Position numbers and translations under genes: made by a program. From Clostridium folliculivorans (GTDB lineage Bacteria; Bacillota; Clostridia; Clostridiales; Clostridiaceae), in assembly GCF_024341905.1 (NCBI RefSeq), contig NZ_BQXY01000004.1, forward strand, positions 277,729 to 341,728: a stretch of DNA of 64,000 nucleotides, read 5' to 3'. The notes beneath the pieces are model-generated. The model saw only the letters and a list, made by a program, of their open reading frames with translations, did no database searches and was not told the DNA's origin. Numbering within the stretch: position 1 is the stretch's first letter; every line of letters starts with the position of its first letter. Positions 36,462 to 44,654 of the stretch are shown here, in pieces.

Positions 36462-36730
36462 TGAAGAGAAGAGTAATGATATAGATTGTCTAAAAGAGAG
36501 CTGGGACAGGTGAAAGCCAGTGACAAAAAGTTTCATGAATATGGACTCGGAGCAGGCTTTCTGAATTTTTTAAGAAGGTACGGTAGCAACCGTTATATTG
36601 CAAGGTGATGAAAACTGTTTAGTGGAGTCACTTATTAAGGTATCTATTGTGAGATAGATATGAAGTAGAGTGGTACAGCGTGAATTCGCCTCTGCATGGA
36701 CATAAATTGTCTATGCAGAGGCTTTTTGTT
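36462..36730 (+). promoter_or_regulatory. T-box leader (tRNA-Met responsive) of metG
   Basis: T-box leader. AGAGAGCTGGGACAGG is typical Stem I sequence. Aligning GAATATGGACTCGGAG with the ileS leader puts the specifier at ATG 36541-36543, so it reads tRNA-Met. The T-box motif AGAGTGGTACAGCGTG (36667-36682) is close to consensus. The terminator is GCCTCTGCAT...ATGCAGAGGC (36688-36722) plus TTTTTG. Uncharged tRNA-Met should allow readthrough toward metG, but R1 copy C lies in the path. Confidence 0.93.
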
Positions 36731-36919
36731 TTATTCTTTAGGAAATTACAACTCAATTAGATCTGTAGGTAAATATGAGTAGCAGACTTAAAATATAATA
36801 TAAGTTAAAGAATAAAAAAAGAAAAATGTGTCGCCTGCCAGAATTTCTTCACATACGCTCAGAAAAGGCAGATGCGCAAAAAAAGCTCACTGAAGAAGGT
36901 CGCTTCAGCGACTTTTTTA
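36731..36919 (+). repeat. R1 composite repeat, copy C
   Basis: Full-length R1. TTATTCTTTA (36731-36740) and TAAAGAATAA (36806-36815) are perfect inverted partners; then CCTGCC...GGCAG (36834-36870) and a terminator-like stem TCACTGAAG / CTTCAGCGA with CTTTTTTA (36886-36919). It begins directly at the T-run of the T-box terminator and lies between the leader and metG (37051). Confidence 0.92.
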
Positions 36920-37050
36920 TAGATATTTATTTTAACAAGATAGTTTAAGAGAGGATGGGTCTTTCTTAAAAATTTTATTGTGATAATAAAGATTTATAGA
37001 ATAATAGAGGAAATACTATAACTAATAATATACATTAGGAGGAAATAAAT

Positions 37051-38985
37051 ATGTGCAAAAAACCATATTACATTACTACACCAATTTATTATCCATCTGC
37101 AAATTTACACATAGGGAACACTTATACTACAGTAGCAGCAGATGCTCTTGCGAGATTTAAAAGACTTACTGGATATGATGTGATGTTCCTTACAGGTACA
37201 GATGAGCATGGACAAAAGATCCAAAGAATAGCAGAAGAAAAAGGGGTTACACCTAAAGAATATGTAGACGAGATTGTAGCAGGAATAAAGAGTCTGTGGG
37301 AAATGATGGACATAAGCTATGACAAGTTCATCAGAACTACTGATGATTATCATATAAAGGCTGTTCAAGATATATTTAAAAAGCTATATGATCAAGGCGA
37401 TATATACAAAGACTCATATGAAGGGTGGTACTGTACTCCATGTGAATCCTTCTGGACAGAAACTCAACTTGTAGATGGAAAGTGCCCAGATTGTGGAAGA
37501 CCTGTAGAAAAGGCTAAAGAAGAAGCTTACTTCTTTAAGATGAGTAAGTATGCAGATAGGCTTATAAAGCATATCGAAGATCACCCAGAGTTTATACAAC
37601 CGGAATCAAGAAAAAATGAAATGCTAAATAACTTTTTAAGACCAGGATTACAAGATCTTTGTGTGTCTAGAACAAGTTTTAACTGGGGAATACCAGTAAC
37701 TTTTGATAATGAACATGTAATCTATGTATGGATAGATGCTTTATCAAACTATATAACAGCTTTAGGATATGGAAATGAAGATACATCATTATATGAAAGA
37801 TTTTGGCCAGCAGATGTTCATTTAATTGGCAAGGATATATTGAGATTCCACACAATATACTGGCCAATCATGCTTATGGCTCTTGAAGTGCCTCTACCTA
37901 AACAAGTATTCGGTCATGGCTGGCTTCTTGTTGATGGTGGAAAAATGTCAAAATCAAAAGGAAATGTAGTTGATCCGGTAGCTCTTGTAAATAGCTTTGG
38001 AGTAGATCCAGTAAGATATTATCTTCTAAAAGAAATACCATTTGGTTCTGATGGACTATTTAATAATGAAATATTTATAAAGAAGATAAATTCAGATCTT
38101 GCAAATGACCTGGGAAATCTTCTATCAAGAACTATCACTATGATAGAGAAGTATTTTGATTGTGTAATACCTGCTCCAACTGCAAAAGAAGATATTGATA
38201 ATGAATTAATAAATTTAGCTTTAGCTACTCCAGTTAAGGTTCAGGCTGCAATTGATGACCTTAAGATTCCAGAAGCATTAGAAGCAATATGGGATTTAAT
38301 AGGAAGAGCTAACAAGTATATAGATGAAACAACTCCTTGGATACTTGCAAAGGATGAAAGCAAAAAGGAAAGATTAGGAACAGTTTTATATAATCTTGCA
38401 GAGAGTTTAAGATTTGCTTCTGTTATGATATCTGCGTTCTTACCAACAACTAGCGGTAAGATCAATGAACAGATAAATTCAGAAGTGACTACATGGAATA
38501 GTTTATCCGCTTTTGATGGAACTAGTGCAGGTGCTAAGGTTAATAAAGGAGCGGTTATATTTCCAAGAATAGATGTAGATGCTAAGCTAGCTGAATTAGA
38601 AGCATTAAGACAAGCGCAGTTAAAGGCTACAGAGAAAAAGGAAATGAAACCAATAAAAGAAGAAATAACTATAGAAGATTTTGAGAAAATAGATTTAAGA
38701 GTTGCAAAAGTAATAGGCTGTGAACCTGTAAAAGGTGCAAAAAAACTATTGAAACTAAAAGTTGATTTAGGTGGGGAAGAAAGACAAGTGGTATCAGGTA
38801 TAGCTCAATACTATAAGCCAGAGGAGCTTGTTGGAAAGAGCATTGTACTTGTGGCAAACTTAAAACCTGTAAAACTAAGAGGTGAACTTTCTCAAGGTAT
38901 GATTCTTGCGGCTGCTACCGATGATGATGGTAAGCTTTTGGTAGTTGATCCAGGCAATATTGAAACAGGAAGTATTGTTAGATAA
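37051..38985 (+). CDS. metG: Methionyl-tRNA synthetase with C-terminal tRNA-binding domain
   Basis: 644-residue class I synthetase that charges initiator and elongator tRNA-Met. HIGH motif H-I-G-N (20-23) and K-M-S-K-S (298-302) are present. One zinc knuckle (C-T-P-C...C-P-D-C, about 127-150) marks the short-connective-peptide type. The last 105 residues (from I-E-D-F-E-K-I-D-L-R-V-A-K-V) are an EMAP-like tRNA-binding domain that promotes dimers. AGGAGG precedes the ATG. Control is by the Met T-box leader, interrupted by R1 copy C. A second, unlike synthetase follows 134 bp downstream. Confidence 0.97.
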   Translation: MCKKPYYITTPIYYPSANLHIGNTYTTVAADALARFKRLTGYDVMFLTGTDEHGQKIQRIAEEKGVTPKEYVDEIVAGIKSLWEMMDISYDKFIRTTDDYHIKAVQDIFKKLYDQGDIYKDSYEGWYCTPCESFWTETQLVDGKCPDCGRPVEKAKEEAYFFKMSKYADRLIKHIEDHPEFIQPESRKNEMLNNFLRPGLQDLCVSRTSFNWGIPVTFDNEHVIYVWIDALSNYITALGYGNEDTSLYERFWPADVHLIGKDILRFHTIYWPIMLMALEVPLPKQVFGHGWLLVDGGKMSKSKGNVVDPVALVNSFGVDPVRYYLLKEIPFGSDGLFNNEIFIKKINSDLANDLGNLLSRTITMIEKYFDCVIPAPTAKEDIDNELINLALATPVKVQAAIDDLKIPEALEAIWDLIGRANKYIDETTPWILAKDESKKERLGTVLYNLAESLRFASVMISAFLPTTSGKINEQINSEVTTWNSLSAFDGTSAGAKVNKGAVIFPRIDVDAKLAELEALRQAQLKATEKKEMKPIKEEITIEDFEKIDLRVAKVIGCEPVKGAKKLLKLKVDLGGEERQVVSGIAQYYKPEELVGKSIVLVANLKPVKLRGELSQGMILAAATDDDGKLLVVDPGNIETGSIVR

Positions 38986-39007
38986 AAATTTTTATCTATA
39001 AATTACT

Positions 39008-39037
39008 AAAAACTCGTCTATAGCTAGGCGAGTTTTT
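39008..39037 (+). terminator. Intrinsic terminator after metG
   Basis: Stem AAAAACTCGTCTA / TAGGCGAGTTTTT with one wobble, plus T-run. It separates the two synthetase genes, which argues against simple co-transcription. Confidence 0.9.
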
Positions 39038-39119
39038 ACCTTAAGTTAGTCATGGTAGCAGTAAGTGGAATCTATGTATAATTGAATAAGGAGTTTATTA
39101 ATAAAGGGGGCTTATATTA

Positions 39120-40748
39120 ATGAAAGTAGTTATCGGAAATTCTTGGCCTTATGCCAATGGATCATTACATTTAGGAAGACTAGCATCTGTAATTCCTGGA
39201 GATGCACTTGCGAGATATCATAGAGCAAAAGGGGACGAAGTTATATTTGTTTCTGGCAGCGACTGTCATGGAACACCTATAGCAATAAAAGCAAAAGAAG
39301 AAAAGAAAGCTCCTAGAGAGATTGCAGACTACTATCACAGAGAATTTGAACATTGCTTCAGTTCTTTAGGAATATCATATGATTTGTATGCTAAGACTGA
39401 TAGTATAAATCATCATAAAGTAGTAAAGGATTATATAAAGAAGTTATACGAAGATGGATATATATACGAAAAGTTGGTGGCTCAAACTTACTGTGAAAGT
39501 TGTAATCAATTTCTTCCGGATAGATATATTGAAGGAATATGTCCACATTGTGGAGGGGTAGCTAGAGGGGACCAGTGTGAACAATGTTCTGAAATACTAG
39601 ATCCAGAAGACCTAATAGATAAAAAGTGCAAAATTTGTGGTTCAGAACCTATTGTTAAAGAAAGTAGACATCTTTTCTTTAAGCTTTCAAATTTTGATAA
39701 TAAATTAAAACAATTATTAAATTCAGAGCATGGATGGAGAGATAATGCTGTAAAGTTAACAGAAAGATATATAAAGGAAGGGCTAAGGGATAGAGCAGTT
39801 ACAAGAGATCTAGAATGGGGAATTGATGTACCTTTAGAAGGCTTTGAAGATAAGAAGATATATGTCTGGATAGAAGCAGTACTAGGATATCTTTCTGCAT
39901 CACTTAAATGCTGTAACGGAAGCAAAGACTTACTTGATGAATACTGGAACAGTAAAGAAAGTAGGATTTATTTAATTCATGGAAAGGACAACATTCCATT
40001 TCATACCGTTATTTTCCCTTCAATACTTTTTGCCCTTGGGTTTAATGATGTAAATCTTAGAATTGTTTCTAGTGAATATTTAAATTTAGAAGGCAAAAAA
40101 TTTTCAACCAGTAGAAACTGGGCTGTTTGGGTACCTTATATAATAGAACATTATAATCCAGATTCTATAAGGTATTTTTTAATGGTCAATGGGCCTGAAA
40201 AGAGGGATTCTGATTTTTCTTGGAGAGAATTTATTAATTCACACAATAGTGAACTTTTAGGTGGATTCGGTAATTTTATCAACAGAACATTAACTTTTAT
40301 CCACAAAAACTATAAAGGAAGTATAGCTAATTGTGGATTAAATCATAAAATAAAGAGAGATATAGAAGAAACGTATAAAAAAGCGGGAGTAAGCATCGAA
40401 AATGGTGAATTTAAAGATGCAATAAATACAATATTCGCTCTAGTCAAAAGAGGAAATAAACTCTTTGATGAAGAAACTCCTTGGATAACAATTAAAGAAG
40501 ACGAAGAAAAGTGTAGACAGACTTTATATAATTGTGTTCAGATTATAGTTAATCTAGCTAATCTATTAAATCCAATAATACCTTTTTCTTGCGAGAAGCT
40601 CAGAGGATTTCTAGGTATAAGAGAAGCTAATTGGAGTTTTCAGGAGTTAAAAAATATCAAGTTGAATGACTTGGAATTATTATTCGAAAGAATTGATAAA
40701 AAGACAATTGACTATGAAGTAATGAGATTAAAGTCTGGGAGGATTTAG
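39120..40748 (+). CDS. Second methionyl-tRNA synthetase, divergent type
   Basis: 542-residue MetRS of a different subtype from its neighbour. HIGH-type H-L-G-R (17-20); the KMSKS equivalent is K-F-S-T-S (327-331). Four C-x2-C pairs (C-E-S-C, C-P-H-C, C-E-Q-C, C-K-I-C; residues about 125-180) give two zinc knuckles, as in archaeal and E. coli-type MetRS. The C-terminal tRNA-binding domain is absent. Key methionine-pocket features look intact (W-P-Y-A-N-G at the start), so it is probably active. AAAGGGGG precedes the ATG. It has no T-box of its own. A role as a drug-insensitive or stress back-up enzyme is inference. Confidence 0.9.
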   Translation: MKVVIGNSWPYANGSLHLGRLASVIPGDALARYHRAKGDEVIFVSGSDCHGTPIAIKAKEEKKAPREIADYYHREFEHCFSSLGISYDLYAKTDSINHHKVVKDYIKKLYEDGYIYEKLVAQTYCESCNQFLPDRYIEGICPHCGGVARGDQCEQCSEILDPEDLIDKKCKICGSEPIVKESRHLFFKLSNFDNKLKQLLNSEHGWRDNAVKLTERYIKEGLRDRAVTRDLEWGIDVPLEGFEDKKIYVWIEAVLGYLSASLKCCNGSKDLLDEYWNSKESRIYLIHGKDNIPFHTVIFPSILFALGFNDVNLRIVSSEYLNLEGKKFSTSRNWAVWVPYIIEHYNPDSIRYFLMVNGPEKRDSDFSWREFINSHNSELLGGFGNFINRTLTFIHKNYKGSIANCGLNHKIKRDIEETYKKAGVSIENGEFKDAINTIFALVKRGNKLFDEETPWITIKEDEEKCRQTLYNCVQIIVNLANLLNPIIPFSCEKLRGFLGIREANWSFQELKNIKLNDLELLFERIDKKTIDYEVMRLKSGRI

Positions 40749-40751
40749 TAA

Positions 40752-40804
40752 AAAAAATACCCTTGAAAGTCTGTGTAAGGGGAACGAACTTTCAAGGGCT
40801 TTAG
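40752..40804 (+). terminator. Intrinsic terminator after the second MetRS gene
   Basis: Perfect 11-bp stem CCCTTGAAAGT / ACTTTCAAGGG around a 17-base loop, with A-run before and CTTTA after. The T-run is short, so efficiency may be moderate. Confidence 0.75.
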
Positions 40805-40926
40805 CCTATTTATAAATGGTTTTAAGGGGTAAATTATTTAGCGCTTAGCTACTTTACATATATAAATATACCCCTCTAATATGTCGATTTGATGTCAAAA
40901 AAATAAAAAAATTATGAACTGATTTA

Positions 40927-41610
40927 TTAACTTTCAGCTTCAATAGCCTCGATATCTAATATGGTTATTGATTTTCTATCATAGTCAATAAGTCCTTCTT
41001 CTTTCATTTTAATTAATTCTCTAGATAAAGATGGTCTCTGAACACCGAGTTTATCAGACCACTCTTTTTTAGTCATATTTAATTGAATCAAAGAATTTTC
41101 TGATTTATTATATTTAACCATTAGAAAGTGGCAAATCATTTGGCGGAGAGATTTCATACTTACCTGTTTAAGTTTTGAACTTAGGGCAACTGCTTTATTT
41201 GAGAGAATTCTAAAAAGTTTCAACATAAAAATGTGGTCTGTTTCGCAAAGTTCATATACTTTTTCTTTTGATATATGAAGTACTTCAGAAACATCCTTAC
41301 ATATAACTGACATAGGGTAATGATTTCTATCCCCGAATAATAGATTTTCACCAAATACGTTTCCATCTTCCATGGTGGAAACAATGAGAACATTGCCATC
41401 TGAATCAAATTTCTGTATATCAATTTTTCCAGATAATATTACACTAAGGTGATTGCAAGGTTCATCCTCGATAAATATAACATCATTCGGAGCATAAGAC
41501 TTCAGAGATGTCTTGTTGTTTGATAAAATTGATTTTAGATTATCTTCCGTAAAATGTGAAAATAACTTGCATTTTTGAAGCTTTATAATTATTGAACTTG
41601 TGTCATTCAT
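40927..41610 (-). CDS. Crp/Fnr-family transcriptional regulator
   Basis: 227-residue regulator. The N-terminal cyclic-nucleotide-binding-type beta barrel (residues about 20-125) has G-K-I-D-I-Q and N-V-F-G-E-N-L-L-F-G-D; the C-terminal HTH (about 150-215) has T-K-K-E-W-S-D-K-L-G-V-Q-R-P-S-L-S-R-E-L. No N-terminal Cys cluster is seen, so it is not an Fe-S Fnr. The effector is unknown. The ATG at 41610 follows GGTTGGTGAT and is preferred to the ATG at 41625. A 10-base direct repeat lies upstream. It stands alone, convergent with the second MetRS. Confidence 0.9.
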   Translation of the reverse strand: MNDTSSIIIKLQKCKLFSHFTEDNLKSILSNNKTSLKSYAPNDVIFIEDEPCNHLSVILSGKIDIQKFDSDGNVLIVSTMEDGNVFGENLLFGDRNHYPMSVICKDVSEVLHISKEKVYELCETDHIFMLKLFRILSNKAVALSSKLKQVSMKSLRQMICHFLMVKYNKSENSLIQLNMTKKEWSDKLGVQRPSLSRELIKMKEEGLIDYDRKSITILDIEAIEAES

Positions 41611-41632
41611 AATATCACCAACCATATAAAAT

Positions 41633-41663
41633 AATTGTTTATCATAATAGATGAATTGTTTAT
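41633..41663. promoter_or_regulatory. Direct repeat upstream of Crp/Fnr gene
   Basis: AATTGTTTAT occurs at 41633-41642 and again at 41654-41663, exactly 21 bp apart (two helical turns), starting 23 bp upstream of the Crp/Fnr start codon. A cooperative binding site, possibly for autoregulation, is plausible. Confidence 0.5.
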
Positions 41664-41713
41664 AAGTTAAAGTTTATATAAAGTATTATATGTAAAACTT
41701 AATTCATCTAAAT

Positions 41714-41807
41714 ATGAAACACTTCAATCCGAAATCTATTTTCAAAACTCCTCTGGTTTCTGAGAGGAGAATTTGAAAATATAAATTTAATTATGAAGTG
41801 GTACATC
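41714..41807 (+). repeat. R2 palindromic repeat, copy c
   Basis: Right arm GAAGTGGTACATC (41795-41807) matches copies a and b; the left arm is degraded to ATGAAACACTTC. The inner stem AACTCCTCT / AGAGGAG is perfect. It lies in the divergent region between the Crp/Fnr gene and the DUF445 gene. Confidence 0.8.
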
Positions 41808-41885
41808 TATATATTATAGATATTATATCTAAAGTAATATACATATACAACTTCAATTCATAAGTTCTAGTAAGGGAGGATTAAT

Positions 41886-43409
41886 ATGAAGTATTTTTTT
41901 GGAGTTTTAATAGGAGCTATAATTGGATATATAACAAACTGGGTAGCTATAAAGATGCTTTTCAGACCACACTATGAGAAAAGGTTATTTGGTATTAAGT
42001 TGCCTTTTACACCAGGACTTATACCTAAGGAGAAAGCGAGGATTTCTAAAAGTGTTGGTGAAACTGTTGGAAATCATCTTCTTACTAATGACGTTATGAT
42101 CAGTGCTTTAAGCAATGATAATATAAAAAAACACTTGAAGAACATGATTGAAAAAAAGATAGGCACTGCTAAGGATTTGGATAAAAGTCTAGATGAAGTT
42201 CTAGAAAATAAGATTGGAGAGTACTACAAAAAACTAAAGATTAGACTTCAAGTTAAAGCATCGAGTTATGCTATTAGCAAAGTTAGAAATGAAGAATTTA
42301 TAGATTCAGTGTCTAAATTGATTATGAATAAAATTAATATAACCTTGTTAGAAAAACCTGATAAGCTAAAAGAATTATTTTCAGGAAATGGATTCTGCAA
42401 TAACGTACTTAATGACATACCGAAATCAATAGATAAATCTAAAATTGCCCAATGCATTAATCAAAATATTAATAAATCATTAGAGGATTTGGTTAGTGAA
42501 AGTATGAAGATAGAAGATATTATTCCGTTAGAGGTATTATCTTCAATAAATACATATATTTATAATGAAAGAAATGCTATTTCTAAGCAGTTGCTATCTA
42601 TACTTAGGGAAGATAAAGTAGAGGAAAAGGTTAAAGAGGCAATAAAAAATAATGTTTTGTCTGGAATGAGTCCATTAGTGTCAATGTTTTTAAATGTAGA
42701 TTCAGTTTATGATAAGTTTTTGCTAGCTATAGATGGTTATCTTGAAAATGATGAGAATAAGATTTTACTAGTTACATATTTAGGAACGGTGATTATTAAC
42801 TTTGGGAAGAAGCAAGTTAAAGATGTACTTGATGAGATCCCTCAAGAGTCCAGAGAAAGTTTAACAGAAATATTATCAGCATCAGCAGTGGAAAAGTTAA
42901 TAACTACTGACATATTAGAAGAAGGATTAAAGCTAATTCTAGATAAGATAGATAGCTTTGAATCGTATCATCACATATTAATACTTTTAGCTGAAAATTA
43001 TGAGGACAGAATAGAAAAATACATAAAAAGTACTATTAAAACACTTGTAATTAGTGGGATGTTTGAAGAAAAGATAAAAAGTGCTATAGATATTCTTATC
43101 AAAGAAATATCTAATACTTCAATAACAAAATTACTATCTAATTATGATGGAAGTGTTAATGATAAATTAGATAAGTTAATAGAAAACATATATGATAAGT
43201 TTATTAATGAAGAGGGGGCTAATATTATACATATAATTGATATCCCCAAAATTGTAGAAGATCAAATCAATTCCTTCGATGTAGATTATGCTGAAAAAAT
43301 AATATTGGATATAGCAAGCAAGGAGCTTTCTGCTATTACATGGTTGGGGGCACTTTTAGGTGGAATATTAGGAGTTTTATCACCTATACTTGCAAGTATA
43401 GGAAGTTAA
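41886..43409 (+). CDS. DUF445 family membrane protein
   Basis: 507-residue protein of the DUF445 (YheB-type) family. The N-terminal hydrophobic segment (residues 2-22) leads into the conserved N-W-V-A-I-K-M-L-F-R-P and F-T-P-G-L-I-P-K blocks (about 20-60). A long helical, charged middle part follows, and a second transmembrane segment is at the extreme C-terminus (about 487-507: L-G-A-L-L-G-G-I-L-G). In Bacillus the family is linked to spores. The length is greater than the usual ~380 residues. GGGAGGA precedes the ATG. Monocistronic. Confidence 0.88.
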   Translation: MKYFFGVLIGAIIGYITNWVAIKMLFRPHYEKRLFGIKLPFTPGLIPKEKARISKSVGETVGNHLLTNDVMISALSNDNIKKHLKNMIEKKIGTAKDLDKSLDEVLENKIGEYYKKLKIRLQVKASSYAISKVRNEEFIDSVSKLIMNKINITLLEKPDKLKELFSGNGFCNNVLNDIPKSIDKSKIAQCINQNINKSLEDLVSESMKIEDIIPLEVLSSINTYIYNERNAISKQLLSILREDKVEEKVKEAIKNNVLSGMSPLVSMFLNVDSVYDKFLLAIDGYLENDENKILLVTYLGTVIINFGKKQVKDVLDEIPQESRESLTEILSASAVEKLITTDILEEGLKLILDKIDSFESYHHILILLAENYEDRIEKYIKSTIKTLVISGMFEEKIKSAIDILIKEISNTSITKLLSNYDGSVNDKLDKLIENIYDKFINEEGANIIHIIDIPKIVEDQINSFDVDYAEKIILDIASKELSAITWLGALLGGILGVLSPILASIGS

Positions 43410-43565
43410 TACAAAATATGTATATATAACTATAAGTGTGGCAATAATTAGGTATAAGGTAATTTTATATATGCGTGAATTGATGGAATAATTTGAAAAC
43501 TTAGTTTGACAGCTTATACATCATATGTAATAATTTATATATTAAATTTTGAGAGGTGGCTATTT

Positions 43566-44345
43566 ATGGATGACTTCGCATTTAACATATTTGATACCCA
43601 TGCGCATTATGATGATAAATCCTTTGATGAAGATAGAGAAAAGGTTATAACCGATATTAAACACAACGGTGTAATCGGAGTGCTTAACTGTGGATCCTCA
43701 TTATACGGTGCTGAAATGTCAGTTAAGCTATCGGAACAATATGACATTTTTTATGCTGCAGTAGGGATACATCCAGAAAATGCTGATGAATTTAATGAAA
43801 GTAGTTTTGAAAGAATAAAGGAATTAGCTAAGAATAAAAAGGTAAAGGCTATAGGAGAGATAGGACTAGATTATTATTGGGAAGAGAATCCTACAAGAGA
43901 AGTTCAAAAGAATGTTTTTAGAGCGCATATGAGGTTGGCTGAAAATCTTGGATTACCAGTTGTAATACACGATAGAGAGGCACATGGAGACACATTAGAA
44001 ATTATGAAGGAATTTCCTAACGTAAAAGGAATAGTACACTGTTTTTCTGGTAGTGTAGAATTTGCTAAGGATTGTTTGAAACTTGGATACTACATTGGAT
44101 TTACTGGAGTAGTTACGTTTAAGAATGCTAAGAAGATATTAGAAGTTGCTAAGGAGGTACCCTTAGATAGGATGTTAGTTGAAACAGACTGTCCTTATAT
44201 GGCACCAGTACCTTTTAGAGGAAAAAGAAATCAATCAGATTATATCAGATATATTGTTGGAAAGTTAGCAGAGATAAAGGGATTAGAACCTAAAGAAATA
44301 AATGATCAATTTATAAAAAATATTAAACAGTTGCTAAAACTATAG
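43566..44345 (+). CDS. tatD: TatD-family metal-dependent hydrolase/DNase
   Basis: 259-residue TatD-type hydrolase, a TIM-barrel nuclease. Metal ligands are visible in D-T-H-A-H-Y-D-D, G-E-I-G-L-D-Y-Y-W, V-I-H-D-R-E-A-H, V-H-C-F-S-G-S and V-E-T-D-C-P-Y-M-A-P, in standard order. ATG 43566 follows GAGAGGTGG; an upstream TTG would add a hydrophobic 20-residue stretch without a ribosome site. It is the first gene of the standard tatD-yabE-rnmV-rsmA block; the usual metG partner lies 5 kb upstream, separated by three genes. Confidence 0.96.
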   Translation: MDDFAFNIFDTHAHYDDKSFDEDREKVITDIKHNGVIGVLNCGSSLYGAEMSVKLSEQYDIFYAAVGIHPENADEFNESSFERIKELAKNKKVKAIGEIGLDYYWEENPTREVQKNVFRAHMRLAENLGLPVVIHDREAHGDTLEIMKEFPNVKGIVHCFSGSVEFAKDCLKLGYYIGFTGVVTFKNAKKILEVAKEVPLDRMLVETDCPYMAPVPFRGKRNQSDYIRYIVGKLAEIKGLEPKEINDQFIKNIKQLLKL

Positions 44346-44590
44346 TCATAGGGTAAAATATATTTTATAGTTTTACATATTATGGGAACAGAAAATAATA
44401 ATAGTAGTAATAACTAAAAGATGAATTTAATATATATATAAAGTAATAAACTTGGGCCATTTATCTGTAAATACTCCCCAAAGTGACTGTTTCCTCACTA
44501 ATGCTCTCATTTTATTTAATTATTATTTACTTTAAAATATGCAGATGGTGCATTTTTAGACAGTCAACAAAAAAAGCAAGAGGCTAAAAT

Positions 44591-44620
44591 TTGACAAAAA
44601 TCGATATTTTAAGTTATAAT
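44591..44620 (+). promoter_or_regulatory. Sigma-A-type promoter of yabE
   Basis: TTGACA (44591-44596), 18-bp spacer, TATAAT (44615-44620). It is framed by the inverted words GCAAGAG (44576-44582) and CTCTTGC (44631-44637). It gives yabE its own start, about 30 bp before the coding region. Confidence 0.85.
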
Positions 44621-44654
44621 GCTACAGACGCTCTTGCCAAAGGAGGGAAAATAA

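Noticed and set aside
37105..37368. Cys-rich minus-strand frame inside metG
   Set aside because: Antisense to the catalytic core; its composition follows from the complement of the real codons.
39506..39925. 139-residue minus-strand frame inside the second MetRS gene
   Set aside because: Antisense shadow of a clearly conserved synthetase domain.
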